From: Candidatus Poseidoniaceae archaeon
GTDB lineage: Archaea; Thermoplasmatota; Poseidoniia; Poseidoniales; Poseidoniaceae
Length of the DNA stretch: 47,502 bases
Reading direction: 5' to 3'
Assembly (NCBI GenBank): GCA_028822845.1
Contig: JAPKCS010000013.1
Location: 1-47,502 of the forward strand
Part shown: piece after piece, positions 9,030 to 17,384 of the stretch
How positions within the stretch are numbered: position 1 is the first letter of the stretch
How the letters are laid out: each line of letters begins with the position of its first letter
The notes under the pieces: generated by a model
What the model saw: only the letters and a program-made list of their open reading frames with translations
The model's database searches: none
Told to the model about the DNA's origin: nothing
Program-made: the position numbers and the translations under genes

Positions 9030-9464
9030 TCACCAATCCGAGGTGAAGGCGTTCGGATTGACCACCTTCTCTGATTCTCGGGTCCAAATGGTGCCAACTG
9101 GGCTGAGAGCATTGCTGCCACCGTAGATGTCGGCAAATGGATCGATTTCTTCGGGTTCGAGGTTGCGTTGCATGTAAGCCTCGACGCGTTCGCGGAGGTC
9201 TGGCTTAAACTTCCAATAGTGGATTCGCCACTCACGGCCGTCCCAAAGGGTGGTTTCTTCTGACTCGGTGGTCAAAAGATCGTAATCTTGAAACATGTAA
9301 AACAGGTTACGGTCGGTTGGCTCGAGGGCGTTGTCGATGATGCGGTTGTAAAAACCAAAGAACCCAAGTGCGTGCTCTGCCATACCTTGTGCAACTTCAG
9401 CATCCATGTCCAAATCGATGTGTTGTTGAATGGCTTTTGTGAGTTGTGCAAGTGTCATTGTCAT
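9030..9464 (-). CDS. Small conserved protein of unknown function (resembles archaeal DUF6015)
   Basis: 144 residues, acidic, with no membrane segment or signal peptide. The N-terminal half (LTKAIQQHIDLDMDAEVAQ and following) is helical. The second half has a conserved-looking DLLTTESEETTLWDGREWRIHYW block that reads like a short beta unit. From memory the pattern recalls the archaeal DUF6015 family, but this could not be checked and no function is proposed. The start at 9464 is chosen over 9494 because GAGGTGAAG lies just upstream of it. It is the first gene of a minus-strand run with the M14 and M17 peptidases. Confidence 0.7.
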   Translation of the reverse strand: MTMTLAQLTKAIQQHIDLDMDAEVAQGMAEHALGFFGFYNRIIDNALEPTDRNLFYMFQDYDLLTTESEETTLWDGREWRIHYWKFKPDLRERVEAYMQRNLEPEEIDPFADIYGGSNALSPVGTIWTRESEKVVNPNAFTSDW

Positions 9465-9737
9465 ATCTTCACCTCGCCGAGGGGAAAGCCGCACGGGTGC
9501 GCAACTTCTTCCTTAGACACTATAATGTATTGTCCTCCGACCCATATAGACTCATCGGCGGAAATCGATGAAAATCGCCCTGAGTCGCCGAAATTCGCTT
9601 TCCAAGTCGTGAGTGAGAACATTCAAAACGCGCCCGAGGAGCGTCGGATTGACCCCCTCTACACTTGCTTTCAACCCCCAGTTCGTATAAACAACACTCA
9701 ACAACAGGCTCAAGAAGACAACCCATGAGCCCATGGT
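9465..9737. promoter_or_regulatory. Divergent promoter region between the minus-strand DUF6015-like gene and the polyamine operon
   Basis: 273 bases with no supported gene. Plus strand: CGTATAAA with the TATAA at 9686-9690, about 48 bases before the GTG start of the agmatinase, a plausible TATA box. Minus strand: the reverse complement reads ATACATTATA at 9521-9530, about 57-66 bases upstream of the 9464 start. Between them lies an AT/CG-patterned stretch near 9556-9600 with the near-repeat AAATCG-ATGA-AAATCG, which could hold operators. Assignment is by motif and distance only. Confidence 0.4.
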
Positions 9738-10757
9738 GTGAGCGACACCTATGTTGAAGGCAATTTTCTAGGTCTCCCTGAGTCTGGGGAAGCCATCGAT
9801 GTTGTTGTGCTTCCGCTCCCCTACGAATTGACGACATCCTATGGACAAGGGACCGCAGAAGGTCCTGCTGCTTGCCTTGCTGCAAGCGGTCAAGTCGAAC
9901 TGTTCGACGCGCAACTCGGCCAAGACCTTCCGGCAGGTGCTTCCATTCACACCGCTTCAGCCTGGGAAGGCCATGGCGCAACCCTTCGCCAGCAACTCGA
10001 CGAACTGGGGTCGTACCTCGCGCCATGGTGCACCGGTGATGTGTTTCCAATCGCCCTAGGAGGCGAACATGGAATCCTTCCACCGTTGATGTGGGCATTG
10101 AAAGATCATCCGAGCATCAAAGGAGACCTCACGAAGTTAACCATCGTTCAAATCGATGCTCATGCAGACCTTCGAAGTGAATTGAATGGCGAGGTCTTCT
10201 CCCATGCGTGTGCCGCAGGGCGTGCGCTTGACATGGGCGTGGGACGTCTGCTCCAAGTCGGCATACGAGCCTACAGCCAAGAAGAAGCAGAATGGATCAA
10301 CACGGATGAACGAATCACGACGTTCTTCGCTCGCGACACTCAATCCCCGATCACCGGCAAAGATTCGTGGCAAGCTTGGCTGACCGAATTGGCATCCTTG
10401 ACAGGTCCAGTTCATTTGACCATCGACATCGATGGTCTCGATTCAAGCCTCGTACCTGCAACTGGAACGCCAGTCCCTGGTGGCCTCTCCTATTGGCAAG
10501 CAGTGGAAACAATCGAAGCTGTGTTCAATGCTCAAAATGCAACCGTGATCAGCGCAGATGTCAATGAGATTGCCACGAATGAGCATTCTCCGGTCACAGA
10601 ATTCACTGCCGCCATGCTGATGACCAAAACAGTCGCAAGCCATCTCAAAGCGCGCAAGGACGGTCGTTGGAAAGCGACCTCCAAGGCCAAAGGAATCGAA
10701 CGGGCTGAGATCGAATGCACCTACTTCACATCGCTGACCAAACCCACAGAGCGATAA
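9738..10757 (+). CDS. speB: Agmatinase-type ureohydrolase
   Basis: Probably hydrolyses agmatine to putrescine and urea with a di-manganese centre. The metal motifs of the arginase/agmatinase family are complete: H111 in GGEHG, D140/H142/D144 in QIDAHADLR, and D230/D232 in LTIDIDGLDSSLVPATGTP, followed by VPGGLSYWQ. At 339 residues it is slightly longer than typical. The GTG start at 9738 is forced by frame; ATGs nearby are in other frames. It is the first gene of a tight operon with a SpeD-family decarboxylase (48 bases on) and a DHS-like enzyme, which favours agmatine or another guanidino-polyamine over arginine as substrate. Confidence 0.85.
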   Translation: MSDTYVEGNFLGLPESGEAIDVVVLPLPYELTTSYGQGTAEGPAACLAASGQVELFDAQLGQDLPAGASIHTASAWEGHGATLRQQLDELGSYLAPWCTGDVFPIALGGEHGILPPLMWALKDHPSIKGDLTKLTIVQIDAHADLRSELNGEVFSHACAAGRALDMGVGRLLQVGIRAYSQEEAEWINTDERITTFFARDTQSPITGKDSWQAWLTELASLTGPVHLTIDIDGLDSSLVPATGTPVPGGLSYWQAVETIEAVFNAQNATVISADVNEIATNEHSPVTEFTAAMLMTKTVASHLKARKDGRWKATSKAKGIERAEIECTYFTSLTKPTER

Positions 10758-10805
10758 TATCAAAATTCAAAGCGCTACGCCTAAAACAATTCAGGGAGGG
10801 AGATG

Positions 10806-11195
10806 ATGGACGAACGCATAGCACACGGAACACATATCTTCCTTGATTTCACTGGCTATGAGCCTCAAATTGAGGACGATGGGAAATGGATGCTGGACCT
10901 GCTCGAACAAGCCGTTGAACAAAGTGATGCACGAAACGTTCACGCACATGTTGTGCAATTCGACGGCACGGTATCACCGGCTGGTTTCGCTGCTGTTGTC
11001 TTGCTCGACGAAAGCCATGTATCAGCCCACTGCTACTCTGAAAAAGGGTGGTTGGCCGTTGATTGCTTCACCTGCGGCGGCAGCGACCCGAGCGTGATTG
11101 CTGATTTCATTCAAGCACAATTGGAAGCATCGATGCCGAACCTCAACCTCGAGCGGCGCTCCGTACAAGATCGGTTTTTGCATGAGGAGGCATGA
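10806..11195 (+). CDS. speD: SpeD-family pyruvoyl decarboxylase (S-adenosylmethionine or arginine decarboxylase)
   Basis: A proenzyme of about 129 residues. The self-processing Glu-Ser site is in DESHVSAHCY; cleavage before the Ser would create the pyruvoyl cofactor. The conserved His follows, then the CFTCGG block with the catalytic Cys. The N-terminal GTHIFLDFTGYEP matches the family opening. Canonical members decarboxylate AdoMet for spermidine synthesis, but some archaeal SpeD homologues are known to decarboxylate arginine. The operon contains agmatinase, which needs agmatine, and no spermidine synthase. An AGGGAGGG ribosome binding site favours the ATG at 10806 over 10803. The stop overlaps the start of the next gene. 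Confidence 0.85.
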   Translation: MDERIAHGTHIFLDFTGYEPQIEDDGKWMLDLLEQAVEQSDARNVHAHVVQFDGTVSPAGFAAVVLLDESHVSAHCYSEKGWLAVDCFTCGGSDPSVIADFIQAQLEASMPNLNLERRSVQDRFLHEEA

Positions 11196-11197
11196 TG

Positions 11198-12154
11198 ATG
11201 TCTGTCCGTGCCTTTGTCGATGAACATTACCGTCATTTCAATGCCGGTGCACTCGCAGCAACCGCTCGTTCACTCACGGATTTTTTGGACAATGGAGGTC
11301 GGCTCTTTGTCACCCTTGCAGGCGCCATGAGCACCGCTGAATTAGGACGGAGCCTTGCTCCAATGATCCGAGCAGGTCACATCGCTGGCATCTCATGCAC
11401 AGGGGCGAACCTCGAAGAGGATGTGTTCAACCTCGTCGCTCATGCCTCGTATGAGCGCATCGAAGATTGGCGAAGCCTCTCTGCTCACGATGATGCTGCT
11501 TTGCTTCAACGCAACATGAACCGAGTCACCGACACCTGCATTCCTGAAGAGAAAGCCTTCCGTAAAGTCGAGCATCACATGCTGTCCCGATGGCAACAAG
11601 CAGGCGCTGCCAAAGAGTCTCATTTGCCCCATGCGTACTTCTACGACATGCTGCAATCAGGCGTCCTTGAAGACGATTACGAAGCCGATCCTCAGGCGTC
11701 ATGGTTGCTCGCTGCTGCTGAGGTCGACCTGCCTTTGTTTGTCCCCGGCTGGGAGGATTCCACGATGGGGAACATCTTCGCTGCTCGTTCAATTGAAGCA
11801 AAGGTGGAGGTTTCAACCGTCAAGAGTGGGGTTGCCTACATGATCGCTTTAGCAGAATGGTATCAACAAGCCTCAACACCGCTGGCCTTCTTGCAAATCG
11901 GTGGCGGTATTGCTGGTGATTTCCCAATCTGCGTCGTCCCAATGCTCAACCAAGACCTGGAACAAGACGCTCCTTTGTGGTCATGGTTCGCTCAAATAAG
12001 CGAATCGTCACCTTCCTATGGCGGCTACTCAGGAGCACCACCAAATGAAAAAATCACGTGGGGCAAATTGTCTGTAGAAACGCCTAAATTCGTCATCGAA
12101 AGCGATGCGAGCATCGTCGCTCCGTTGCTGTTTGGTTATGTCTTGGACCTGTGA
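11198..12154 (+). CDS. Deoxyhypusine synthase-like protein (bacterial-type, possible homospermidine synthase)
   Basis: About 318 residues of the NAD-dependent deoxyhypusine synthase fold. Visible blocks are FVTLAGAMSTAELG, ISCTGANLEEDVFNLVAH, NRVTDTCIPEE, FVPGWEDSTMGN, FLQIGGGIAGDFPICVVPM and NEKITWGKLS, which holds the candidate active-site Lys. The SCTGANLEEDVFNLVAH and GGIAGDFPICVVPM wording is what I recall from the bacterial DHS-like family rather than from classic archaeal or eukaryotic DHS. The bacterial members occur in organisms without eIF5A and have been discussed as homospermidine synthases. True eIF5A-modifying DHS is the alternative. Three consecutive ATGs (11192, 11195, 11198) overlap the speD stop; GAGGAGG spacing favours the last. 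Confidence 0.82.
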   Translation: MSVRAFVDEHYRHFNAGALAATARSLTDFLDNGGRLFVTLAGAMSTAELGRSLAPMIRAGHIAGISCTGANLEEDVFNLVAHASYERIEDWRSLSAHDDAALLQRNMNRVTDTCIPEEKAFRKVEHHMLSRWQQAGAAKESHLPHAYFYDMLQSGVLEDDYEADPQASWLLAAAEVDLPLFVPGWEDSTMGNIFAARSIEAKVEVSTVKSGVAYMIALAEWYQQASTPLAFLQIGGGIAGDFPICVVPMLNQDLEQDAPLWSWFAQISESSPSYGGYSGAPPNEKITWGKLSVETPKFVIESDASIVAPLLFGYVLDL

Positions 12155-12209
12155 GTCGAAGGTACGAACAACCGCAAGTGTTGAAAGGGAGTGCGCCTTC
12201 ATTATTTTC

Positions 12210-15200
12210 ATGAATATCGAGCCACGAACCCGCGCCTTCGTACTGTGCTTGATGCTGGTGCTCCCTCTTATGGCAAGCGCTCAAGCAGAAGGGCAACCTT
12301 CTGCTCCGAGCATCACGACGTCGTGGACCGATGATGGCGCCTCTGGCGTCCGACATGCCTACACCCTGACCTTTGCCAACGATGATGCATACGAAATCAA
12401 CGTTGATCTCAACCATGCCCGGGACGGTCAGGTCTTGACCTATGAGACCTTCACCACGTGGTCGGTCAGCGAAGATGCCCGCATCGCCGATATCGAATTC
12501 AACACAACGTTGGCTTGGGGCGATGAAATCGAAGTGACCGTCGAGGTCATCGGGTGGAATGGTGAAACCCTCGCCGAATCAATCTCAACCTCTCGAAGCC
12601 TCACAGTGGGCACATGGAATCAGCCAATGGCTGACCATGAGGTGATGACTGCGACAACATGGGAACTCAATCAAACCTATCAAAATGAAGATGGCGACCA
12701 AGCCTTTGCTTTGTCGTTTGTTGGGCAAGGATGGCAGGAGCGCGTCGGACTGACCCTCAATTCCTGGGAACTCGGAAACGGCAGCCTCATCTCCACTGAA
12801 ACAACCAATGAAAGCGAGACAACGCTCGATTTAACTTTGAATTCAATTTGGAAAAATGAAACCATCGTCAGCGGATTGCTGACCTCTCAAGTGTTTGATG
12901 CACGAGGGGCTGGTACCTTGTTGATCCTAACCGATGATGGTGATGCTACAACCATCATCATGGCCAATGTGTCCGATGGACGGTTCAATCGAACCATGAT
13001 TGATGGCAATGTTTCTGAGCGCGTCAACCTCGAAGCATCTGGTGAATTGAACATCAGTTCTGACAACGATGATGGAGAACTCTCAATCGTAGGGGAAATC
13101 AGCGTGTTGTACCTCGAGACATTGGATGTAAACGGCGTACGAACACTTGATCACACACAATTCGAAGCACTGGCCAAGATGCTGCTGATCGATGATGAAA
13201 CACGTTTGGACATCGACTTGGACGGTCTCACCACCCTTGAACGGTGGGAAGATGGCGTTCGAGTGGATCACAAAGAAGAGTTGACCGGCAGCGGAACCTT
13301 CGGGTTCGGCGAGTCAGATGAAAACTCAAGCATTCAAATCAACGGCACCATTCTTGACTTTCACACGCTGATTGAAGATGGCATCACTCTGATCGATGAC
13401 ATCCACGTCGACGGTGTCATCACCGGCGATGCACAGGGGAGTTTTGGCGTTGTACGCACCATTGAGGAAACGGGTGAACAAGCAAACGCAACCGGTCAAG
13501 TGTTCCTGGTCAACGTCATCCATGACGAAAGTTGGTTCAACCTCACGGGCTTTAACGGTGGGAATTTCTTCGATGGAGAAGGCATCGGTGCATCCCACAA
13601 TGAAACATGGGATTACCAGGTCGTCCAATCCGATTGGGAAAACCGTACGGTCCGCATTGTGTGGGAAGAAACGGGTTCTGACGCTTCAAGCGGTGATGAA
13701 AAGCCTGCTCGCAGCCCGATTGAAAGGAACGCAACACAACCGGAAGCACAAGAAATCCTTGGAAACATCACCATCGTCAGGGAAACCGGACTGATGCCGA
13801 TTCCAATGATTGCTCACGACGTGGTTCACCTCGCAGGTGAAGACGGGCTTGAGTTGACCGTCGAAGCGTTCGCCACTGGCATCGACCCACGTGACGGGTT
13901 CAATCTGTCCGTAATTCACTGGCAGGGCGTCTACGGTGATTCCGGCGGCGTTGCCAACGGATCAATTGTCAACCAAGGACCGTTGATGGGCTTGGTCTCA
14001 AGCGTGGTACGAAGCTTGGAATTACCGTTTGGTGAAGAAAACGATACGGCTCTCTTCACTGAATCGCAAATGGTCGAACGCATTCTCGCTCCTTCAATCA
14101 TCACTGCTGAAAACAATTCTGCACCCGTTCTGGTTGAACTGGGACTGACTGAAGGTGTCGTCATCGGCGAAGGTGGAAGCACCGGTACGCTTGTCGCCCA
14201 CATCATCGATGCGGAATTCAACATCGATTCCGTCACCGTTGATCTGACACCACTGGGCGGCGATGTTGTCACCTTGAACGACCGTGGCCTTGACGGGGAT
14301 ACGGCCATCGGTGATGACCGATACACAACCCAACACATCGTCAAAGGGTTGCAAGTTGGAAACGTAACGCTCAACGTCACCGCAACCGATCGGTTTGGCT
14401 CAGTCATGACCGATCAGGGAAGTGTCGAAGTGGTCAACCAAGGACCACGGCTCACTTCGGTGGATCTACTTCCAGACCGAGGACCCCGTGGAACGACGAT
14501 GATCATCAATGTTCAGGCCTATGACGGGCACGGCGTCGAAGCGGTTCAAATCGACATGCGAGACAAGGGAGGCGTTCTTGTCGACTTGGCTCCAACCAAC
14601 GGCATCTGGGTGGGTAATTTCTCGATCCCCGAAAGCATGGCACCAGGGGCACACACGCTTGATTTCATCCTCACCGACACACTTGGTCGTAAAAACACCG
14701 TCAATGCATGGCACGGTATGGCGGCGAATGCGTCGCACATCGCCCTCTATGGCCCTCATTACGTTCCTGATGAGGTCATGAACCTCGTCACCATCACCGT
14801 GTTCAACACCCCACCAACCATTGTCGCTCCAACAAACCTGGCCCTCGCCAAAACTGATTCCAGCACCACAGAATTGCTTGAAATCGAAATCTATGACAGC
14901 GACGGCGTGGCGGTCGCTCAAGCCAACCTGGGCGTCTTTACCCCTCTTGGAACACGAAGCACTTGGGTCGCCATGAACGATGAAGGGCGAGACGGTGACC
15001 GCGTTGCTGGTGATGGCATTTACACGGTGGAAATGAGCGTTCGGGCAAGCATTCCGCTCGGTACGCATGAAATCCTTGTGCAAGCCGCTGATCCATACGG
15101 TGAGGCAACCGGATACACTTCGATTGCTGTAAGCCTCTCGGAAGACACTGGGGCTGACATGGGTGCCAGCGGTGAATTCCTGACCACGAGCGTCTTATTC

Positions 15201-15305
15201 GGTATTTTGGCGGTGTTTGGCATCGCCGTAGCAGCCATGGTTCTTCTCTCAATTCGCAACGGTCCAAAGCGCGGTGACGGGGAAGACATGTTCGGGCTCC
15301 AGTGA
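12210..15305 (+). CDS. Large secreted, C-terminally anchored surface protein with Ig-like/choice-of-anchor-type domains
   Basis: About 1031 residues. The ATG at 12210 gives a clean signal peptide (RAFVLCLMLVLPLMASAQA); the longer frame from 12105 overlaps the preceding gene and places the signal internally. The body is beta-rich, acidic, and full of N-X-S/T sequons. Two regions, near residues 690-760 and 900-990, end in the pattern NDRGLDGDTAIGDDRYT / NDEGRDGDRVAGDGIYT, typical of extracellular Ig-like 'choice-of-anchor' domains. A single membrane segment (FLTTSVLFGILAVFGIAVAAMVLLSI) and a short basic tail end the protein. The topology matches the TSP3 protein at the window start. No catalytic motif is seen, and a role in the cell envelope or attachment is inference. 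Confidence 0.8.
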   Translation: MNIEPRTRAFVLCLMLVLPLMASAQAEGQPSAPSITTSWTDDGASGVRHAYTLTFANDDAYEINVDLNHARDGQVLTYETFTTWSVSEDARIADIEFNTTLAWGDEIEVTVEVIGWNGETLAESISTSRSLTVGTWNQPMADHEVMTATTWELNQTYQNEDGDQAFALSFVGQGWQERVGLTLNSWELGNGSLISTETTNESETTLDLTLNSIWKNETIVSGLLTSQVFDARGAGTLLILTDDGDATTIIMANVSDGRFNRTMIDGNVSERVNLEASGELNISSDNDDGELSIVGEISVLYLETLDVNGVRTLDHTQFEALAKMLLIDDETRLDIDLDGLTTLERWEDGVRVDHKEELTGSGTFGFGESDENSSIQINGTILDFHTLIEDGITLIDDIHVDGVITGDAQGSFGVVRTIEETGEQANATGQVFLVNVIHDESWFNLTGFNGGNFFDGEGIGASHNETWDYQVVQSDWENRTVRIVWEETGSDASSGDEKPARSPIERNATQPEAQEILGNITIVRETGLMPIPMIAHDVVHLAGEDGLELTVEAFATGIDPRDGFNLSVIHWQGVYGDSGGVANGSIVNQGPLMGLVSSVVRSLELPFGEENDTALFTESQMVERILAPSIITAENNSAPVLVELGLTEGVVIGEGGSTGTLVAHIIDAEFNIDSVTVDLTPLGGDVVTLNDRGLDGDTAIGDDRYTTQHIVKGLQVGNVTLNVTATDRFGSVMTDQGSVEVVNQGPRLTSVDLLPDRGPRGTTMIINVQAYDGHGVEAVQIDMRDKGGVLVDLAPTNGIWVGNFSIPESMAPGAHTLDFILTDTLGRKNTVNAWHGMAANASHIALYGPHYVPDEVMNLVTITVFNTPPTIVAPTNLALAKTDSSTTELLEIEIYDSDGVAVAQANLGVFTPLGTRSTWVAMNDEGRDGDRVAGDGIYTVEMSVRASIPLGTHEILVQAADPYGEATGYTSIAVSLSEDTGADMGASGEFLTTSVLFGILAVFGIAVAAMVLLSIRNGPKRGDGEDMFGLQ

Positions 15306-15328
15306 GCATCCGCAATGGCCGATAACGG

Positions 15329-15334
15329 TTTATA
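15329..15334 (+). promoter_or_regulatory. TATA box for tRNA-Gly(GCC)
   Basis: TTTATA lies about 26-31 bases upstream of the mature tRNA 5' end, the distance expected for an archaeal TATA box whose transcript starts at or near the tRNA. The region is intergenic, just after the stop of the surface protein. Confidence 0.5.
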
Positions 15335-15359
15335 CCCCTGCTCTGTGGAACAGATACAT

Positions 15360-15431
15360 ACGAGCGTAGTGTAGTGGTTATCACCGAGCGTTGCCAACGC
15401 TTGAACCCGGGTTCAAATCCCGGCGCTCGTA
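15360..15431 (+). tRNA. tRNA-Gly (anticodon GCC)
   Basis: The acceptor ACGAGCG pairs with CGCTCGT, with discriminator A at 15431. The anticodon stem GAGCG/CGCTT encloses the loop TTGCCAA, with anticodon GCC at 15393-15395. The T arm is CCGGG-TTCAAAT-CCCGG. The D arm is short (GTG/CAC). The first pair is A1-U72 rather than the usual G1-C72, while C2-G71 and A73 are kept. CCA follows directly at 15432-15434, so the tail may be encoded, unlike the other glycine tRNA in the window. Confidence 0.94.
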
Positions 15432-15519
15432 CCATTCGACTTACTGAACGCCTTTTCCGTTCACTCAGAGTTCTTTACAAAGCCGAAGGAACTTTTCCGG
15501 GCCATCAACAATCCCGAAA

Positions 15520-15876
15520 TCACAATTCGTTCAATCGACGTTGTATCTCATCAGCAGTGGATTCATAGAGAGAGAGCGGACCTCCAACAGGATCCTCAAG
15601 GCCCCAATCCTGATCGATGTCCAAGGCAGGGCATGACACTCCACATCCCATCGAGATGACCATGTCATAGTCTTGGGAGGCGAAGCCATTGGCATTCTTC
15701 GGCTTCATCCCCGTGGTTGAAACACCTCTGCTTTGCAACACCTTCACGGCGTTTTTGGCGATGTCCCCCGAGGGATGTGTGCCAGCTGAATCTGCTTCAT
15801 GACCCATGGCTTTCGCAAGACCTTCTGCCATTTGGCTCCGGCATGAATTTCCAACGCAAACAAACAACAGACGCAT
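15520..15876 (-). CDS. arsC: Arsenate reductase / low-molecular-weight protein tyrosine phosphatase-like protein
   Basis: 118 residues with the LMW-PTP P-loop VCVGNSCRSQMAEG (CX5R) at the N terminus. The redox-Cys region ISMGCGVSCPALDIDQDW, followed by GLEDPVG, matches thioredoxin-coupled arsenate reductases, which use the P-loop Cys and two further Cys to reduce arsenate to arsenite. At 118 residues it is slightly short for ArsC. No arsenite pump or ArsR gene is adjacent. GAGGTGAT lies upstream of the start. A phosphotyrosine phosphatase without arsenate activity is the alternative, but the Cys pair and DP motif favour ArsC. Confidence 0.82.
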   Translation of the reverse strand: MRLLFVCVGNSCRSQMAEGLAKAMGHEADSAGTHPSGDIAKNAVKVLQSRGVSTTGMKPKNANGFASQDYDMVISMGCGVSCPALDIDQDWGLEDPVGGPLSLYESTADEIQRRLNEL

Positions 15877-15961
15877 GAATAATCCATCACCTCGACAGTA
15901 TTAAGGCAATCTCCATTCAACGGGAGGTATGTTTTCAAGCAAGAGGATGCTAAGATGAGTC

Positions 15962-16342
15962 ATGGGTGATGCTTCAGAGGTCAGAACCGCTTTTGTTTGG
16001 GCTGCCCTCCTCTATGCAGTCCTGTTTGTGGGCCATATCGTTGCAGCTGCAAATGAGTGGGTGCTTGTGTTTCGGGCAGTGGCGATAATGATAACGGCTG
16101 TGACTTTTTTGGTGGGCCCGCTGATGGTTTTTTTGGTCAGAACCCACGACAAAGGCCTGCGAGCAGATGCTCATCGAATCGGATTTCATACCAGCCTGTT
16201 GCTGAGCTTTGGCTTGGCTTATGCTTACGCTGGGCCAGGCTTTGACGCCCGACTAACATTGGGTTTCCTCGGAATCACTGTGGTCGTCCACAGCATCACC
16301 TTTTTGCTGTTAATTTCGTTGAGTGGACAAAAGGTGGATTGA
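15962..16342 (+). CDS. Small four-helix membrane protein of unknown function
   Basis: 126 residues with about four hydrophobic helices (AFVWAALLYAVLFVGHIVAA, AVAIMITAVTFLVGPLMVFLV, TSLLLSFGLAYAYA, LTLGFLGITVVVHSITFLLL). A conserved-looking His and Asp sit between helices two and three (RTHDKGLRADAH). No family is recognised. It lies 26 bases before the Mrp-type ATPase and is probably co-transcribed, but no functional link can be shown. The start ATG at 15962 lies in a weak context; GAGG stands about ten bases upstream. Confidence 0.65.
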   Translation: MGDASEVRTAFVWAALLYAVLFVGHIVAAANEWVLVFRAVAIMITAVTFLVGPLMVFLVRTHDKGLRADAHRIGFHTSLLLSFGLAYAYAGPGFDARLTLGFLGITVVVHSITFLLLISLSGQKVD

Positions 16343-16367
16343 AGTAGCCCCTTTCTATCCTATCTCC

Positions 16368-17375
16368 ATGGCCGATTCCCCAGTGACCAAGCACGGTGCG
16401 AACAGCGGAGATGAAGCAACCGAGGCTTCTGCTCAAGAACAGAAGCAAATGGAACAGGCATATGCGCAGATGAAGCGCAAGATGTCCATGGCTGAAATTG
16501 GCCGAATGATCAAGCACAAAGTGATGGTTTTGTCTGGAAAAGGCGGGGTTGGAAAATCAACCGTCGCAACCGGATTGGCCCTTTCCTTGGCGCAACAAGG
16601 CCTCAAAGTTGGTATCCTCGACATCGACATCACCGGTCCAAACGTTCCCAAGATGATGGGGTTGGAAGGACGACGCCTTCACGTTGAAGCGGGCCGCATT
16701 CATCCTGCTCAAGGTCACCTTGGCGTCAAGGTCATCTCGATGGCTTTTTTGTTGGACAATGAAGACACGCCCGTCGTATGGCGTGGCCCAATCAAGTTGG
16801 GTGCCATTCAGCAATTCATCGCCGATGTCGAATGGGGCAACCTCGACTATCTGATCATCGACTTTCCTCCGGGCACATCTGATGAGCCTCTTACGGTGGC
16901 TCAATCGTTACCGGACATCGACGGCATGGTGATCGTGACGACCCCTCAGGACGTGGCATTGCTTGACAGTCGCAAATCAATCACCTTCTCAGAATCCCTC
17001 AAAGTACCAGTGCTCGGCGTTGTCGAGAACATGAGTGGGTACACAATCAACGGGAAATCAGCGCCAAACAGCGAGGTCAAAATCGACGGCCCAGCAGGAA
17101 AGACCCTCAAAACAACCTGTGATGACCAAGGGAACTTCGCCATCACAATCGATATTTTCAAAGAAGGTGGAGGAGAATCAACCGCAGAAGAATTCGGAGT
17201 TCCTTTCCTTGGAAAGTTGCCCTTCGATCCCGGCTTCGTTCGCGGTGGCGACGATGGCGTGCATCGCATTGTCAGTGAACCTGAAGGCCCCTCTGCTATT
17301 GCTTTCGCAAAGATTGTTGCTGCCCTCCAAGAGCAGATCACTGATTCGGATGAACCAGGCTTGGAAATTATTTGA
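16368..17375 (+). CDS. Mrp/NBP35-family P-loop ATPase lacking the CXXC cluster motif
   Basis: Family members carry and transfer Fe-S clusters. About 335 residues from the ATG at 16368; the GTG at 16323 would overlap the previous gene. ATPase motifs are intact: deviant Walker A LSGKGGVGKST, DIDITGPNVPKMMG, YLIIDFPPGTSDEPL and TTPQDVALLD. After VENMSG, where many relatives have a CXXC binding a bridging 4Fe-4S cluster, there is instead an insertion of about 40 residues (NGKSAPNSEVKIDGPAGK, then DDQGNFAITI) that resembles a small transthyretin/carboxypeptidase-regulatory-like beta unit. The whole protein has a single Cys, inside this insertion. No N-terminal DUF59 domain is present. The DUF971 gene follows ten bases on. 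Plant HCF101-type and some bacterial relatives also lack the canonical CXXC, so the loss is not unprecedented. Confidence 0.88.
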   Translation: MADSPVTKHGANSGDEATEASAQEQKQMEQAYAQMKRKMSMAEIGRMIKHKVMVLSGKGGVGKSTVATGLALSLAQQGLKVGILDIDITGPNVPKMMGLEGRRLHVEAGRIHPAQGHLGVKVISMAFLLDNEDTPVVWRGPIKLGAIQQFIADVEWGNLDYLIIDFPPGTSDEPLTVAQSLPDIDGMVIVTTPQDVALLDSRKSITFSESLKVPVLGVVENMSGYTINGKSAPNSEVKIDGPAGKTLKTTCDDQGNFAITIDIFKEGGGESTAEEFGVPFLGKLPFDPGFVRGGDDGVHRIVSEPEGPSAIAFAKIVAALQEQITDSDEPGLEII

Positions 17376-17384
17376 GGTGAGCGC

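Noticed and set aside
12105-12209. Extended N terminus of the large surface protein
   Set aside because: It overlaps the DHS-like gene and would bury the signal peptide internally; the ATG at 12210 gives a normal secretion signal.
14938-15435. Minus-strand 165-residue frame covering the end of the surface protein and the tRNA-Gly
   Set aside because: It reads through a tRNA gene and lies antisense to a well-supported coding region, with no protein-like motifs.
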